64,000 nucleotides of DNA from NCBI GenBank assembly GCA_052093225.1, contig JBQDDG010000009.1, forward strand, positions 16,250 to 80,249, given 5' to 3'. Both the position numbers and the translations under genes were made by a program. Every line of letters begins with the position of its first letter. Position 1 is the stretch's first letter. The DNA is from JB111 sp052093225. Lineage in GTDB: Bacteria > Actinomycetota > Actinomycetes > Actinomycetales > Actinomycetaceae. Shown here piece by piece: positions 15,629 through 25,158 of this stretch. Under the pieces are notes generated by a model. That model saw only the letters and a list, made by a program, of their open reading frames with translations. It was not told the origin of the DNA and did not search any database.

Positions 15629-16294
15629 TCAGCGCAGGGGCACGAAGAGGTAGCTGCCGGGTGCGGGCTCCTCGTCCCACCCCTGATCGGTGCGCGTGAC
15701 CCGGACGAGGCGACCGTCGGTCGGCACCACCATCACTCCGCCGACGGCGAGCTGACCGGCCAGCTCCTCCGGCACCGCCCCCGCCATCGCCGAGACGAGG
15801 ATGCGGTCGAACGGACCGTCGTCAGGGGCGCCGAGCACGCCGGCGTCGGCGAGGCGGATGGTCGCCCGTGCGGGACCTGTGGCGTCGCTCGGGATTCTCT
15901 GCGGCTCGGTGCGGTGCGCGCCGGGGTGTGCGTCGTCGTGCGCCCTACCGGGCGAGGCGGCGAGGTGGTCGCTGAGAGCGGTTCGACTGCGCTCGACGAG
16001 CTCGGGCACGACCTCGATGCCGAGCACCGACCCGCTCGCGCCGACCAGGCGGGCGAGTATCGCCGTCGTCCATCCGGACCCGCTGCCGACGTCCAGGACC
16101 TTTGCGCCGGCGGGGACGTCGAGCAGCTCGAGCATCGCCAGCACCGTGGTGGGCTGGGAGCACGTCGCGCCGTGGCCGATCGTCAGCGGATGGTCGGAAT
16201 CCGCGTAGGGGCGGGTCTCGGGAGGTAGGAAGCGGGCGCGGTCCACCTCGGCCATCGCCCGCCTGGCGCGCGTCGTTGCCGGTCGCCGTCGCAT
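15629..16294 (-). CDS. pcm: Protein-L-isoaspartate O-methyltransferase
   Basis: A 221-aa SAM-dependent methyltransferase of the Pcm family, which repairs isoaspartyl residues in aged proteins. The family-specific entry region (SDHPLTIGHGATCSQPTTVL), the SAM-binding VLDVGSGSGWTTAILARLVG and the later VGGVMVVPTDG strand are visible. The middle carries an insert of about 25 residues rich in His, Ala and Pro, longer than usual. The ATG at 16294 has GAGGAG abutting it with no spacer, so translation may really start at Met14 (16255). It faces the repeat cluster upstream. Confidence 0.85.
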   Translation of the reverse strand: MRRRPATTRARRAMAEVDRARFLPPETRPYADSDHPLTIGHGATCSQPTTVLAMLELLDVPAGAKVLDVGSGSGWTTAILARLVGASGSVLGIEVVPELVERSRTALSDHLAASPGRAHDDAHPGAHRTEPQRIPSDATGPARATIRLADAGVLGAPDDGPFDRILVSAMAGAVPEELAGQLAVGGVMVVPTDGRLVRVTRTDQGWDEEPAPGSYLFVPLR

Positions 16295-16327
16295 CTCCTC
16301 ACGCTATGTGGCCGCCCGCCGGCTCGC

Positions 16328-16574
16328 GAGTCGTACTTTCCAGTGGCGAGTCGTACCCGCCGTGCCGAGTCGTATGTTGAGGAGGTACGACTCGAACGAG
16401 CAGGTACGACTCGGCGTGTGGGAGTACGAGTCGGCGTGCAGGGGTGGTGGGGCAGTGCCTGGGGGTACGACTCGGGATGTGGGGGTACGAGTCGGCGCCC
16501 AGCGGTACGTCTCGGCGTGCAGGGGTGGTGGGGCAGTGCCTGGAGGTACGACTCGGCCCCTGAAAGTACGTCTC
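16328..16574. repeat. Cluster of dispersed GTACGACTC-type repeats, including a 45-bp duplication
   Basis: The 327-bp gap between pcm and the S9 peptidase gene is filled with a 9-bp element in both orientations. GAGTCGTAC/T lies at 16328, 16348 and 16367. GTACGACTC lies at 16385, 16404, 16465 and 16546. GTACGAGTC lies at 16424 and 16485, and GTACGTCTC at 16505 and 16566. That makes eleven copies in about 250 bp. The segment 16431-16475 recurs at 16512-16556 with one mismatch. Most copies are followed by GGCG and G-rich DNA. Spacing is irregular (19-41 bp), so it is not a CRISPR array. The function is unknown. Confidence 0.85.
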
Positions 16575-16621
16575 GGCGCCCAGGGGCGAGACGCGCGACC
16601 CCGCAGGGCCGCGCGCCCGAC

Positions 16622-18694
16622 TCAGCCCAGGAGGTCCGGGGTGTCGCCCGGCTCCTCGCCGAGGACGTGCTCGGCCAGGAACCCGAGCACCACCTGGTAC
16701 CAGAGCTTCGCGTGCTGGGGCGTGAGGATCCAGTGGTTCTCGTCGGGGAAGTAGAGGAAGCGGTGCGGCGTGGTGCCGTCCTCCCCGACGGCGAGCCGCG
16801 ACTCCGACACGAGCGACTGCCACAGGGCCAGCCCCTCGCCGATCGGCACGCGATAGTCCTTGTCCCCGTGGATGACGAGCATCGGCGAGCTGATGTCCGC
16901 CGCCGCATGGTGCGGTGAGTTCGCCGCCCGCATCTCGGACGTCATCTCGCGCTTCCAGAACCAGCCGACGTCGGTCGTGCCGGCGAAGGTCTCGATGTTC
17001 CACAGCGAGGCATGGGTGACGACCGCGTCGAAGCGGTCGGTGTGCCCGGCGATCCAGTTCGCCATGTACCCGCCGAACGAGCCGCCCATCGCGGCGGTGC
17101 GGGTCTCGTCGATCTCGGGCAGCGCGGCGGCGGAGTCGGTGACGGCGAGGACGTCGGTGTAGGGCTTGTCGCCCCACGCGCCCCAGCCGCGCCGGATGAA
17201 CTCCCACCCGTAGCCGGTCGACAGTGCCGGGTCGGGCAGCACGACGGCGTACCCGTGCGCCACCGCGATCCACGGGTTCCACCGCCAGGACCAGGTGTTC
17301 CACGAGGACACCGGGCCGCCGTGGACCCAGAGCAGCAGCGGCGCGGGGTCCTTCTCGGTGGCGCCCTCGGGCATCGCGAGCCAGCCGCGCAGCTGCTGCC
17401 CGTCGGACGCGAACGCCTCGACCTCGGTGAGCGTGCCGGGCAGCGTGGGCGCCGGGACGGGGGAGGGGATCTCGGTGAGGTCGGCGGCGCTGAGCGCGGG
17501 CTCGCGCAGGACGGACAGGTCGAGGCGCACGGGCGACGCGGGCGCGCCGTAGCTCGCGCGCTGCGCGTAGGCGGCGGTCCCCTCCGGGGAGATCCGCAGG
17601 TCGGAGAAGGCGCCGTCGAGGGTGAGCCGGGTGACGTCGCCGCCGTCGAACGGCACGTGGAAGACCGGGGCGCGTCCGGCGTCGTCGGCCACGGCGAGCA
17701 TGCCGGAGCCGTCCGGCAGGACCGCGGCCTCGCTGATCCAGCGGTCCCACCCCTCGGCGAGGGGCGTGCGCTCACCGGTGGCGAGGTCCGCCAGGGCGAG
17801 CGTGACCACCTCGGGCAGCTCCGCCGTCGACGGCTCCTCGACCGTGACGACGGCGCGCGTGCCGTCCGGTGTGAGGGCGACCGGGGAGAACTCGAGCGCC
17901 TCGCTCGGCTCCGCGACCCAGCGGCGCTCGCCGGTGGCCACGTCGATGGCGACGACCCCGGTGCGCAGCTCGCCCCCCGCGGCGGGGACGGACCAGGCGG
18001 CGACGACGGTCGAGCCGTCCTCGCTCAGCAGGTACGTCCCGCTGAACAGGGCGACGCCGGCGTCGGGGGTGAGGTCGACGAGCGTGCCCGGCTCGTCCGG
18101 GTCCTCGGACCGGTCGACGCGGTAGAGGTGCGCCCGCGACGGGCCGAGGTCGTGGTCCCAGAACCGCACCGGGTAGCCGGTGTGCAGGATCGCGGAGACC
18201 TTCTTGTCCCGGCGGGCCTTGCGGCGCTCGGCGTCGTCCTCGAGATCGGTCGACGACGGCAGCGGCGATCCGGCAACGACCACCGTGTCCGACCCGCGCG
18301 CCGTGAGGACGGCCTCGACGCCACCCGGGTGGTCGGCCAGGACGGTGGCCTCGGCTCCGCCCCCGGGAACGACCCAGGCGCGGGCGCGCTCACCGTCCTC
18401 GTCCTCGGTATCCGGCCGGGCCGCCGTGAAGACGAGCTCGCCGGAGGCGGTGAAGGCGGGGGACGACTCACCGGTGCCGCCGCGGGTGAGGCGCCGTGCG
18501 GGGCGCTCGCCGTCCGGGTCGATCTCCCAGACCGACGTCTGGTACTTCGTCGCCTTGTCGTCGAGGCCCGCCACCGAGGTGACGAGCCGCGTCCCGTCGG
18601 GGCTCAGGGCGAGGCCGGAGACGCGCCGGAGCGCGACGTAGGCGTCGAGGTCGTGGAACGGGGTCGCGGGCGCGGTCGTGTCGTCATCGGTCAC
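16622..18694 (-). CDS. S9 family peptidase (prolyl oligopeptidase / acylaminoacyl peptidase)
   Basis: From GTG 18694 the protein is 690 aa; a 23-residue longer form is possible but reads as non-conserved. The N-terminal ~400 residues form a beta-propeller with WD40-like strands (VSGLALSPDGTRLV, FSPVALTPDGTRAVV). The C-terminal alpha/beta-hydrolase domain carries the triad Ser539 (MGGSFGGYMAN), Asp613 (HGDKDYRVP) and His654 (DENHW). Such enzymes remove N-acyl or short peptides in the cytosol; no signal peptide is present. It stands alone, and its 3' end borders the GTACGACTC repeat cluster. Confidence 0.92.
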   Translation of the reverse strand: MTDDDTTAPATPFHDLDAYVALRRVSGLALSPDGTRLVTSVAGLDDKATKYQTSVWEIDPDGERPARRLTRGGTGESSPAFTASGELVFTAARPDTEDEDGERARAWVVPGGGAEATVLADHPGGVEAVLTARGSDTVVVAGSPLPSSTDLEDDAERRKARRDKKVSAILHTGYPVRFWDHDLGPSRAHLYRVDRSEDPDEPGTLVDLTPDAGVALFSGTYLLSEDGSTVVAAWSVPAAGGELRTGVVAIDVATGERRWVAEPSEALEFSPVALTPDGTRAVVTVEEPSTAELPEVVTLALADLATGERTPLAEGWDRWISEAAVLPDGSGMLAVADDAGRAPVFHVPFDGGDVTRLTLDGAFSDLRISPEGTAAYAQRASYGAPASPVRLDLSVLREPALSAADLTEIPSPVPAPTLPGTLTEVEAFASDGQQLRGWLAMPEGATEKDPAPLLLWVHGGPVSSWNTWSWRWNPWIAVAHGYAVVLPDPALSTGYGWEFIRRGWGAWGDKPYTDVLAVTDSAAALPEIDETRTAAMGGSFGGYMANWIAGHTDRFDAVVTHASLWNIETFAGTTDVGWFWKREMTSEMRAANSPHHAAADISSPMLVIHGDKDYRVPIGEGLALWQSLVSESRLAVGEDGTTPHRFLYFPDENHWILTPQHAKLWYQVVLGFLAEHVLGEEPGDTPDLLG

Positions 18695-18818
18695 CGGAGC
18701 ATCGCACCACGTGCCGCACCCCGGTGTCCGCCCGATCTCGCGATGTTCGCGACGCGCGGACACGACGGGTGAGAGGCAGTGGTCGGACCGTCACCGCCGG
18801 ACTTCGACGGCGGCCCGG

Positions 18819-20120
18819 TCAGTAGGTCTCGAGCGTCGACGGGCCGAGGACGAACCCGCTCCCGGTCTCCCGGGACCAGCACTCGACGTCGACCCCCGTC
18901 ACCGTGCACGCGAGCTCGCCGTTGTAGGCGGACTCCCCGTCGGCGAGCAGCGGGTCGGCGTTGGCCGAGCGCTGGCAGTTCACGCCCGCCTCGCCGGAGG
19001 AACTGATCTCCACGCTGATGCCGCCGGGCAGGCACCCCTCGGGCGTCTCGAGCGAGTGGTCGATGATCGTGCAGACGACGTCCGAGCCGTTCAGCACGCA
19101 GGCCATGTTGGCCCCCTGGACCCAGAAGCCGGGCAGCTGCTGGGCGTCGGCGGGGATCTCCGGGATGTCGAGCCAGCTGGTGTCGGCCTCGATCGCGGTG
19201 CGCAGGGCGGCGTTCGTGCCGGAGTCGCCGAGGATCATGTCGACCACCCCCTGGGCGTGCTCGCGCCCGCACTCGTCCATGAGGGCCCGGAGCGAGTCGA
19301 CGACGCGGTCCCCGTGCGCCGGGTCGCCCCACGTCCCCTCCGGAGCCGCGGCGGCGGCGAAGGCCTGGACCACCTCGACGTCGGGGCCCGGGTCCTCGCA
19401 GCTCGACGTCGACGGCAGGCCTTCGAGGGCCGACAGCGCGTCGGCCACCTCGTCCGGACCTGCCTCCTCACCCTCGCCCTCCTCGTCGGAGGGGGACTCG
19501 GAGGTGGTGGGCGGGAACGCCGGGTCGGTCGGTCCGGCGTTGGTCGAGGTGTCCTCGTCCCCGCCGGGCAGGTTGAAGATCCACAGCGCACCGAGCACGA
19601 CGACGGCGATCGCCGCGGCCACGGCCATGATCCCGGCCCAGGGGACCGGTCGCCGCTGCTCCTCGACCTGCCGCGGCGGTGCGTCCGGGGTGCGGGTGGT
19701 GGTCTGCGAGCCCTCGGGCGGCGTGACGGGGCGCGCTGGCCCCGCTGCCGCGACCGCCGGCGTCTCCGAGGTCTGGCGGTCCGGCCTGCCCGACGACGCC
19801 GCGGCACCACCCGCTCCGGCGGCAGCGGCGCCGCCCGCGGTGCCGAAGCGCTCGGCGGTGGGGCGGCGCACGGGGGTGCCGGCCGGCTCGTCGGGGTCGA
19901 TGCCCGCGGTGCGTGCCCGGCGCTGGGCGATGGCTGCGTCGACGTCGTCGTCACCCAGGTTGCCCAGCCACTCGAGCAGGCCCGGGTACGTCGACGGGTT
20001 GCCCGCGATCGTCGCGCGGAGCTCGGGACGGTGCTCCGCGAGCTCCTGCAGGCGCGTGAGCGGGGTCGCCGGGTCGGCCGCCTCTGCTGCGGGGTCGTTG
20101 TGGTCGTCGGTGCCGGTCAC
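18819..20120 (-). CDS. Variant leucine-rich-repeat (LRV) domain membrane protein
   Basis: From GTG 20120 (GGAGGA upstream) the product is 433 aa. Residues ~15-70 (LTRLQELAEHRPELRATIAG, then YPGLLEWLGNLGDDDVDAAI) look like the LRV domain found at the N-terminus of many actinobacterial proteins. A disordered Ala/Pro linker, one transmembrane helix (about 170-190, WAGIMAVAAAIAVVVLGALW) and an acidic Thr/Ser/Glu spacer follow. The exported C-terminal part has several Cys residues that could form disulfides. By topology the LRV domain is cytoplasmic and the Cys-containing domain faces outside. The function is unknown. It is divergent from the LmeA-like gene. Confidence 0.7.
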   Translation of the reverse strand: MTGTDDHNDPAAEAADPATPLTRLQELAEHRPELRATIAGNPSTYPGLLEWLGNLGDDDVDAAIAQRRARTAGIDPDEPAGTPVRRPTAERFGTAGGAAAAGAGGAAASSGRPDRQTSETPAVAAAGPARPVTPPEGSQTTTRTPDAPPRQVEEQRRPVPWAGIMAVAAAIAVVVLGALWIFNLPGGDEDTSTNAGPTDPAFPPTTSESPSDEEGEGEEAGPDEVADALSALEGLPSTSSCEDPGPDVEVVQAFAAAAAPEGTWGDPAHGDRVVDSLRALMDECGREHAQGVVDMILGDSGTNAALRTAIEADTSWLDIPEIPADAQQLPGFWVQGANMACVLNGSDVVCTIIDHSLETPEGCLPGGISVEISSSGEAGVNCQRSANADPLLADGESAYNGELACTVTGVDVECWSRETGSGFVLGPSTLETY

Positions 20121-20361
20121 GGGCAGGTGTCCTCCATCGCGAGTCTGCCCGGGAGTGTACGCAGGGCGTGGTCCTCGGCGCGCACGCCGGACCGTGAGCA
20201 GTCGGACGCCGATCTGCGTGCCTCGCGAGGGAGAGCCGACGCGTCCGCCCACGGCGGGGACACCGACCGCTGCCCCCGCCGACGCCGGACCTGCGCGCGA
20301 TCCGGGTGGACGGGCAGGTCTGACCACGGACCGGGGCCCCGCGCCGCCATAGGGTGGTCGC

Positions 20362-21705
20362 GTGCAGCCCGGGAGCCCGAAGGACGACGCCGTCGACGAG
20401 ACGGGCGGCGACCGTCCCTCGCCTCCCGTGCACGACGGCAGCGACGGCGCCGGCACCGACGACGGCGAGGCGGGCGCCGAGCGACCGGCGGGGCCTACGT
20501 ATGACGGCCCCCACGACGCCGGCGTTGAGTCCACCGACGCGGACGCCGGCACCGAGCGCTCGGGCGCCGTGGACGAGGCGCCGCCGGTCGTCACCGGTGA
20601 GACCGCCGAGATCGACCCCTCGGGACGCACGGCTGCCATCGCTCGGCCCGACGTCGAGCGGGCCCGCGAGGTCGACGCCGCCCCCGACGCCGGTGCCCCG
20701 CCCGGAGCCGACGCCGCCCCCGACGCAGGTCCCCCGCCGGCAGCCGGCCCCGTCCCCGGCGCGGGCGCCCCGCCCGTCGGCGTTGCCCCGCCCACCGGCG
20801 ACGTACCGCCCGATGCGGACCTCGCCCCCGGCGCCGGGCCGCACGCCGATCCCGGCGCCATCGACGACGACGCCCGCGCGGGGCAGCCGCTCCGCGAGCA
20901 CCACGGCGTGCCCGTCGACGACGAGACGCCCGCGGCGCTCGCCGCGGTCCAGGGCGCCTCGCAGCGGGTGCGGCACTGGTGGCGCCGCGCGGGCTCGGGG
21001 GTGGTCCAGCGCTGGGTGATCTCGCTCGTCGTGGCCTCGCTCGTCGTCGTCATCGGCCTGCTCGTCGCGGACCGGTGGGCGCTCATGCGGGCCCGTGACG
21101 AGGTGGACCAGGCGTTCGACACCTTCACCGAGGAGATCGACGACCCGGACGTCCGGCTCGACGGCTTCCCGTTCCTCCCGCAGGTCGTCTCCGGCCGCAT
21201 CGACCGGATCGACTTCACCGCCGACCGCATGGTGATGAGCGACATCACGCTGCTCGACGTCACCGGCTGGGCCACGGGCATCGGGTTCCGCCGCCCCGTC
21301 GAGGTGGCGGAGATGACGGCCACGGGCACGGTCCCGCTCGAGATCGTGCAGGAGCAGGTGGCGGACGCGACCTTCGACGTCCCCGTGCTCGGCGAGCGGA
21401 GCTTCGAGGCGGACATCGACGGCACCGAGCTGGTCCTCACCACGAGCATCCTCGGCGGCGATATCCACGTCACGGCCGAGGTCACCCCGACCGACGACGG
21501 CCGCGGCATCCACATCCACCTCGAGCGGGGCCGCTACCGCGGCGTGAGCACCGAACTCGCCTCGATCCCGATCGTCGGCGACCGCCTCCCGCTCGACCAC
21601 TACGTCGAGCTCGACGCCCTGCCCGAGAACCTCGTCCTCACCGAGACCACGGTGATCGCCGACGGCATCCGGGTGACGGTCGAGGGCGAGGACGTCCCAC
21701 TCTGA
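20362..21705 (+). CDS. LmeA-like (DUF2993) membrane-anchored lipid-binding protein with long disordered N-terminus
   Basis: A 447-aa protein from GTG 20362. Residues 1-200 are low-complexity (Asp/Ala/Gly/Pro) and predicted disordered. One transmembrane helix (about 215-235, WVISLVVASLVVVIGLLVA) precedes an exported domain with the DUF2993 pattern: VRLDGFPFLPQVVSGRIDRIDF, alternating beta strands, then PLDHYVELDALPENLVLTET. LmeA in mycobacteria binds phospholipids and assists mannan elongation of lipomannan in the envelope; a comparable envelope role is inferred. The disordered cytoplasmic tail is unusually long. The gene converges on the CopD-CtaG gene with a 4-bp gap. Confidence 0.75.
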   Translation: MQPGSPKDDAVDETGGDRPSPPVHDGSDGAGTDDGEAGAERPAGPTYDGPHDAGVESTDADAGTERSGAVDEAPPVVTGETAEIDPSGRTAAIARPDVERAREVDAAPDAGAPPGADAAPDAGPPPAAGPVPGAGAPPVGVAPPTGDVPPDADLAPGAGPHADPGAIDDDARAGQPLREHHGVPVDDETPAALAAVQGASQRVRHWWRRAGSGVVQRWVISLVVASLVVVIGLLVADRWALMRARDEVDQAFDTFTEEIDDPDVRLDGFPFLPQVVSGRIDRIDFTADRMVMSDITLLDVTGWATGIGFRRPVEVAEMTATGTVPLEIVQEQVADATFDVPVLGERSFEADIDGTELVLTTSILGGDIHVTAEVTPTDDGRGIHIHLERGRYRGVSTELASIPIVGDRLPLDHYVELDALPENLVLTETTVIADGIRVTVEGEDVPL

Positions 21706-21709
21706 CCGG

Positions 21710-23956
21710 TCACCGCCCCTGCGAGGACCTCGCGCGCGCCGCGAGCATCTCGTTGTAGGCGGCGAGCTCGGCGTCCCCGTCGGCGTCGGCCCGGCGGTCG
21801 ATCCGCTTCGCCTCCCGCCGCTCGGACCGGGCCCACTGCACGGCCACGCCCACCGCGAGCGCCAGCGTGGGCAGCTCCCCGATGCCCCAGGTGATCGCGC
21901 CCCCCACCTCCTGGTCGGCGAGCGCGTCGACGCCCCAGGGCAGCCCCAGCCAGCCGTAGTGGTCGGCGGCGAGCAGCGCGGTGGACTGCATGACCGCCAC
22001 CCCGAAGAAGGCGTGGAAGCCCATCGTCGCGATGAGCAGCACGAGCCGCAGCGGGTAGGGCGGACGGGCCGGTCCGGGGTCGATGCCGATGAGCGCGTTG
22101 ACGAACATGTACCCGGCGAGGGAGAAGTGGAAGACCATGAGCATGTGCCCGAGGTGGCCGTCCAGCGCCATGGAGAACAGCGGCGTGAAGTAGAAGACGA
22201 TGAGCGAGCCCGCGAAGTTCACGCCCGCCACCACGGGGTGCGCCCACGCCCGCGCCCAGCGCGAGCCGACGAGGGCGAGCAGCCACTCCCGCGGCCCCCT
22301 CGAGCCGTCCTTGCGCACCGGCAGCGCACGCAGCGCCAGGGTGACGGGGGCGGCGAGGACGATGAACAGGGGCACGAGCATCGTCAGCGCCATGTGCATC
22401 GCCATGTGCACGCTGAACAGGACGTCGCCGTAGACCGTCGGCGCCCCGGCGGTGAGATAGAGGAAGACGGCGAGACCGAGGTACCAGCACACGGTCCGGC
22501 CCACGGGCCAGTGGATGCCGCGCCGGCGCAGCCTGAGCGCCCACCGGCCGTAGACGAGCGCGCCGGCGGTCACCATGAGCACGAAGAGCGGGTCCGGCCG
22601 CCACACCGTGAGGTAGGCGAGCGGCGTCGGGAACGGGGGGACCGGCGAGTTCGTCATCGCGTACGTCGGCGTGGGGTCCGGCGGCGGCTCGATCGGCACG
22701 GGCGTCTCGCTCGAGCCGAGGGCGACGGCGACCCCGACGACGGCAGCCATGAGGACGACCTCCCCGAGCGCGAGCCGGACGAACCCGGCCGGCCGCCCGG
22801 CGTCGAGCACCCGGATCGTGGAGAACCGGTGCCACCCGCCCGCCGCGAGGAGGGCGCCCGTGGCGAGGACCTTCGCCAGCAGCAGCTGGCCCCACGGCGT
22901 GGTGAACAGCTCGCCGAGGGTGTTGAGCCGCAGGTAGGCGCTGGCCACGCCGGACAGGGCGACGATGACCGACGCCCACGCGGCGAGGGAGGAGTACCGG
23001 CGCGCCGCACGCGCGAGGTCCGCGGTCCGCAGGTGGTTGGCCGCGACGAGGAGACCGGCGAGGCCGCCCATCCACAGCACCACGCCGCCGAGGTGCAGCC
23101 ACATGCCCGAGACCGCGATCTCGTGGTTGGCCGCCCCGTTGGCGTGCCCGGTGAAGGCGGCCGGCACGAGGGCGACGAGGCCGAGCACCGCCGTCCATGC
23201 GGCGCCGGTCATCCCGGTGGTCGCGGTGGCGACGAGGCCGACGAGCAGCGCGAGCACGGAGGCGCCCACGAGCGTGGAACCCAGCTCGAGCTCGGTGAGG
23301 AACTGCTGCAGCGAGGCCGCGTAGACGGCGTCGTCGAGGGATCCGCCGACGACGGAGGCGTGGGTGAGCAGGAGGTGTGCCACCTGGGCGGGGCCCCAGA
23401 CGAGCGCGGCGACGGTCCCGACGCGTCGGACGGCGGTCCAGGCCTTCGTCGGGGGCCGTGCGGCCCGACGGCGGTCGGTGGCCCCCGCCGACCGTTCACC
23501 GGGGGCTGTGGCCCGGTCGGCGGCCCCGGTCGCGCGGGCGGCGGCTCCGGTCGCGCGGGCGCCCGACTCGGCGCCGCGCGCCTCGCTGCGCTCCGGTCCC
23601 GCCTCGGTGACCGCTGCCCCCCGCGCGGTGCCGTCGGGAGAGACGGAGCCCTGCCCGGCGGCGCGGGCGGCCCGCTCGCGCGCGGAGACCCGCACCGTGC
23701 GCGCCTTGGCGGGGCCGACGATGACCGTGGCGGCGACGAGGAAGCAGCCGACCGTCAGGGCCGCGGAGAGGTGGACGAGCACGGTGGCCACGGGCAGGCC
23801 CCAGCGCACGGCCGCGCCGGGGTCGGCGAGGGCCGGTGGCTCGGCGGCACCCGACACGAGGAGCGAGAGGACCAGTGCGAGGCCGGCGATACCGACCACG
23901 ACGAGTCCGAGCAGCACCGACCGGCGGGTGCCGCGGGTGGGGGTGGGGCTCGGCAC
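21710..23956 (-). CDS. CopD-CtaG fusion: copper resistance D domain plus cytochrome c oxidase assembly (caa3_CtaG) domain
   Basis: From GTG 23956 this is a 748-aa polytopic membrane protein. The first half is CopD-like (AAWASVIVALSGVASAYLRL, WGQLLLAKVLATGALLAAGGWHR), associated with copper import. The second half is caa3_CtaG-like, with His/Met-rich helices (VLFSVHMAMHMALTMLVP, HMLMVFHFSLAGYMFVNAL) expected to handle copper for cytochrome oxidase assembly. A soluble loop at about residues 90-170 is a low-complexity Ala/Arg/Gly/Thr insert with ARATGAA-type repeats, not part of either family. The fused arrangement is known in Actinobacteria. It is divergent from the moxR operon. Confidence 0.88.
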   Translation of the reverse strand: MPSPTPTRGTRRSVLLGLVVVGIAGLALVLSLLVSGAAEPPALADPGAAVRWGLPVATVLVHLSAALTVGCFLVAATVIVGPAKARTVRVSARERAARAAGQGSVSPDGTARGAAVTEAGPERSEARGAESGARATGAAARATGAADRATAPGERSAGATDRRRAARPPTKAWTAVRRVGTVAALVWGPAQVAHLLLTHASVVGGSLDDAVYAASLQQFLTELELGSTLVGASVLALLVGLVATATTGMTGAAWTAVLGLVALVPAAFTGHANGAANHEIAVSGMWLHLGGVVLWMGGLAGLLVAANHLRTADLARAARRYSSLAAWASVIVALSGVASAYLRLNTLGELFTTPWGQLLLAKVLATGALLAAGGWHRFSTIRVLDAGRPAGFVRLALGEVVLMAAVVGVAVALGSSETPVPIEPPPDPTPTYAMTNSPVPPFPTPLAYLTVWRPDPLFVLMVTAGALVYGRWALRLRRRGIHWPVGRTVCWYLGLAVFLYLTAGAPTVYGDVLFSVHMAMHMALTMLVPLFIVLAAPVTLALRALPVRKDGSRGPREWLLALVGSRWARAWAHPVVAGVNFAGSLIVFYFTPLFSMALDGHLGHMLMVFHFSLAGYMFVNALIGIDPGPARPPYPLRLVLLIATMGFHAFFGVAVMQSTALLAADHYGWLGLPWGVDALADQEVGGAITWGIGELPTLALAVGVAVQWARSERREAKRIDRRADADGDAELAAYNEMLAARARSSQGR

Positions 23957-24118
23957 CCTGCCAGGGTACGACGCCGGATCGACGCGGATCCGCCCGCGTG
24001 AGACAGCGCACCGGGCCGGGAAGCACTGCCCATCGGGCGTCCTGTGCGGGCGCGGGCGCGTCGGTACTCTGCACTGGCCACCGCACCTGTGTGGCGTCAC
24101 GGACCAGAGGGAGAACTC

Positions 24119-25150
24119 GTGCCGGAGTGGACCGCGCAGCCCGAGCAGCAGGCCGGCGCACGCGTCAAGCGCATCAAGGACGACGAGGTGTGGCGCGCGA
24201 CGGATCTCGTCCGCCAGGTCACGGAGGTCTTCAACAGCCGGGTGGTGGGCCAGGACGACCTGCGCCGCGCGCTGCTCGCCACCCTCATGGCCGGCGGTCA
24301 CATCCTGCTGGAGTCGGTGCCCGGGCTCGCGAAGACCACCGCCGCGCAGACCCTCGCCTCCGCCGTGTCCGGCTCGTTCCACCGCATCCAGTGCACGCCG
24401 GACCTCATGCCGAACGACATCGTCGGCACGCAGATCTACAACTACGCCACCGGTGAGTTCACGACCCAGCTGGGCCCGGTGCACGCCAACGTGGTGCTCC
24501 TGGACGAGATCAACCGCTCCTCGGCGAAGACCCAGTCCGCCATGCTCGAGGCGATGCAGGAGCGCCAGACCTCGATCGGCGGGGAGGTCTACAAGCTGCC
24601 CGACCCGTTCATGGTGCTCGCCACGCAGAACCCGATCGAGGAGGAGGGCACCTACGTCCTCCCCGAGGCGCAGATGGACCGGTTCCTCCTCAAGGAGGTC
24701 CTCACCTACCCGACGCCGACGCAGGAGGTCGAGATCCTCTCCGGCATCGCGTCCGGCTCGCTGCACGCGCCGATCGAGCGGGCGCCGATCTCGCTGGAGG
24801 ACGTGGAGGTGCTGCAGGACCTCACCTCGCGCGTCTACGTCGACATGTCGATCAAGCAGTACATCGTGGCGCTCATCAACACCACGCGCGGCGGCGGCCC
24901 GCGCCCGCTGCCCGGCTTCTCCGACCACGTCCGCGTCGGCGCCTCGCCCCGCGGCGGCATCGCGCTGCTGCGGGTCGCGCAGGCCGTCGCCCTGCAGGAG
25001 GGCCGGACCTACGTCGTGCCCGACGACGTCAAGCTGCTGCGGCACGCCGTCCTGCGTCACCGGCTCGTGCGCACGTACGACGCGCTCGCGAAGAACGTCG
25101 CGCCCGAGGCGCTCGTCGACGCCGTGTTCGCGGCCGTCCCGGCGCCGTAG
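24119..25150 (+). CDS. MoxR family AAA+ ATPase
   Basis: A 343-aa AAA+ protein starting at GTG 24119 (GAGGGAGA upstream). Walker A is VPGLAKTT (67-74), Walker B is VVLLDEINR, and sensor 1 is ATQNP; the C-terminal AAA-lid domain is present. MoxR ATPases act as chaperones that help assemble or activate VWA-domain partners. The next genes are DUF58, a small membrane protein and two VWA proteins, the typical Bat-type operon. Start choice: the longer frame from 24044 reads as non-conserved Arg-rich sequence. Confidence 0.94.
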   Translation: MPEWTAQPEQQAGARVKRIKDDEVWRATDLVRQVTEVFNSRVVGQDDLRRALLATLMAGGHILLESVPGLAKTTAAQTLASAVSGSFHRIQCTPDLMPNDIVGTQIYNYATGEFTTQLGPVHANVVLLDEINRSSAKTQSAMLEAMQERQTSIGGEVYKLPDPFMVLATQNPIEEEGTYVLPEAQMDRFLLKEVLTYPTPTQEVEILSGIASGSLHAPIERAPISLEDVEVLQDLTSRVYVDMSIKQYIVALINTTRGGGPRPLPGFSDHVRVGASPRGGIALLRVAQAVALQEGRTYVVPDDVKLLRHAVLRHRLVRTYDALAKNVAPEALVDAVFAAVPAP

Positions 25151-25158
25151 GGGCGGCC

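Noticed and set aside
15478..15699. 73-codon plus-strand ORF over the 24-bp tandem repeat
   Set aside because: It exists only because the repeat length is a multiple of three; it has no ribosome site and overlaps the pcm 3' end.
16328..16574. CRISPR array
   Set aside because: Repeats are only 9 bp, occur in both orientations at uneven spacing, and no cas genes are present.
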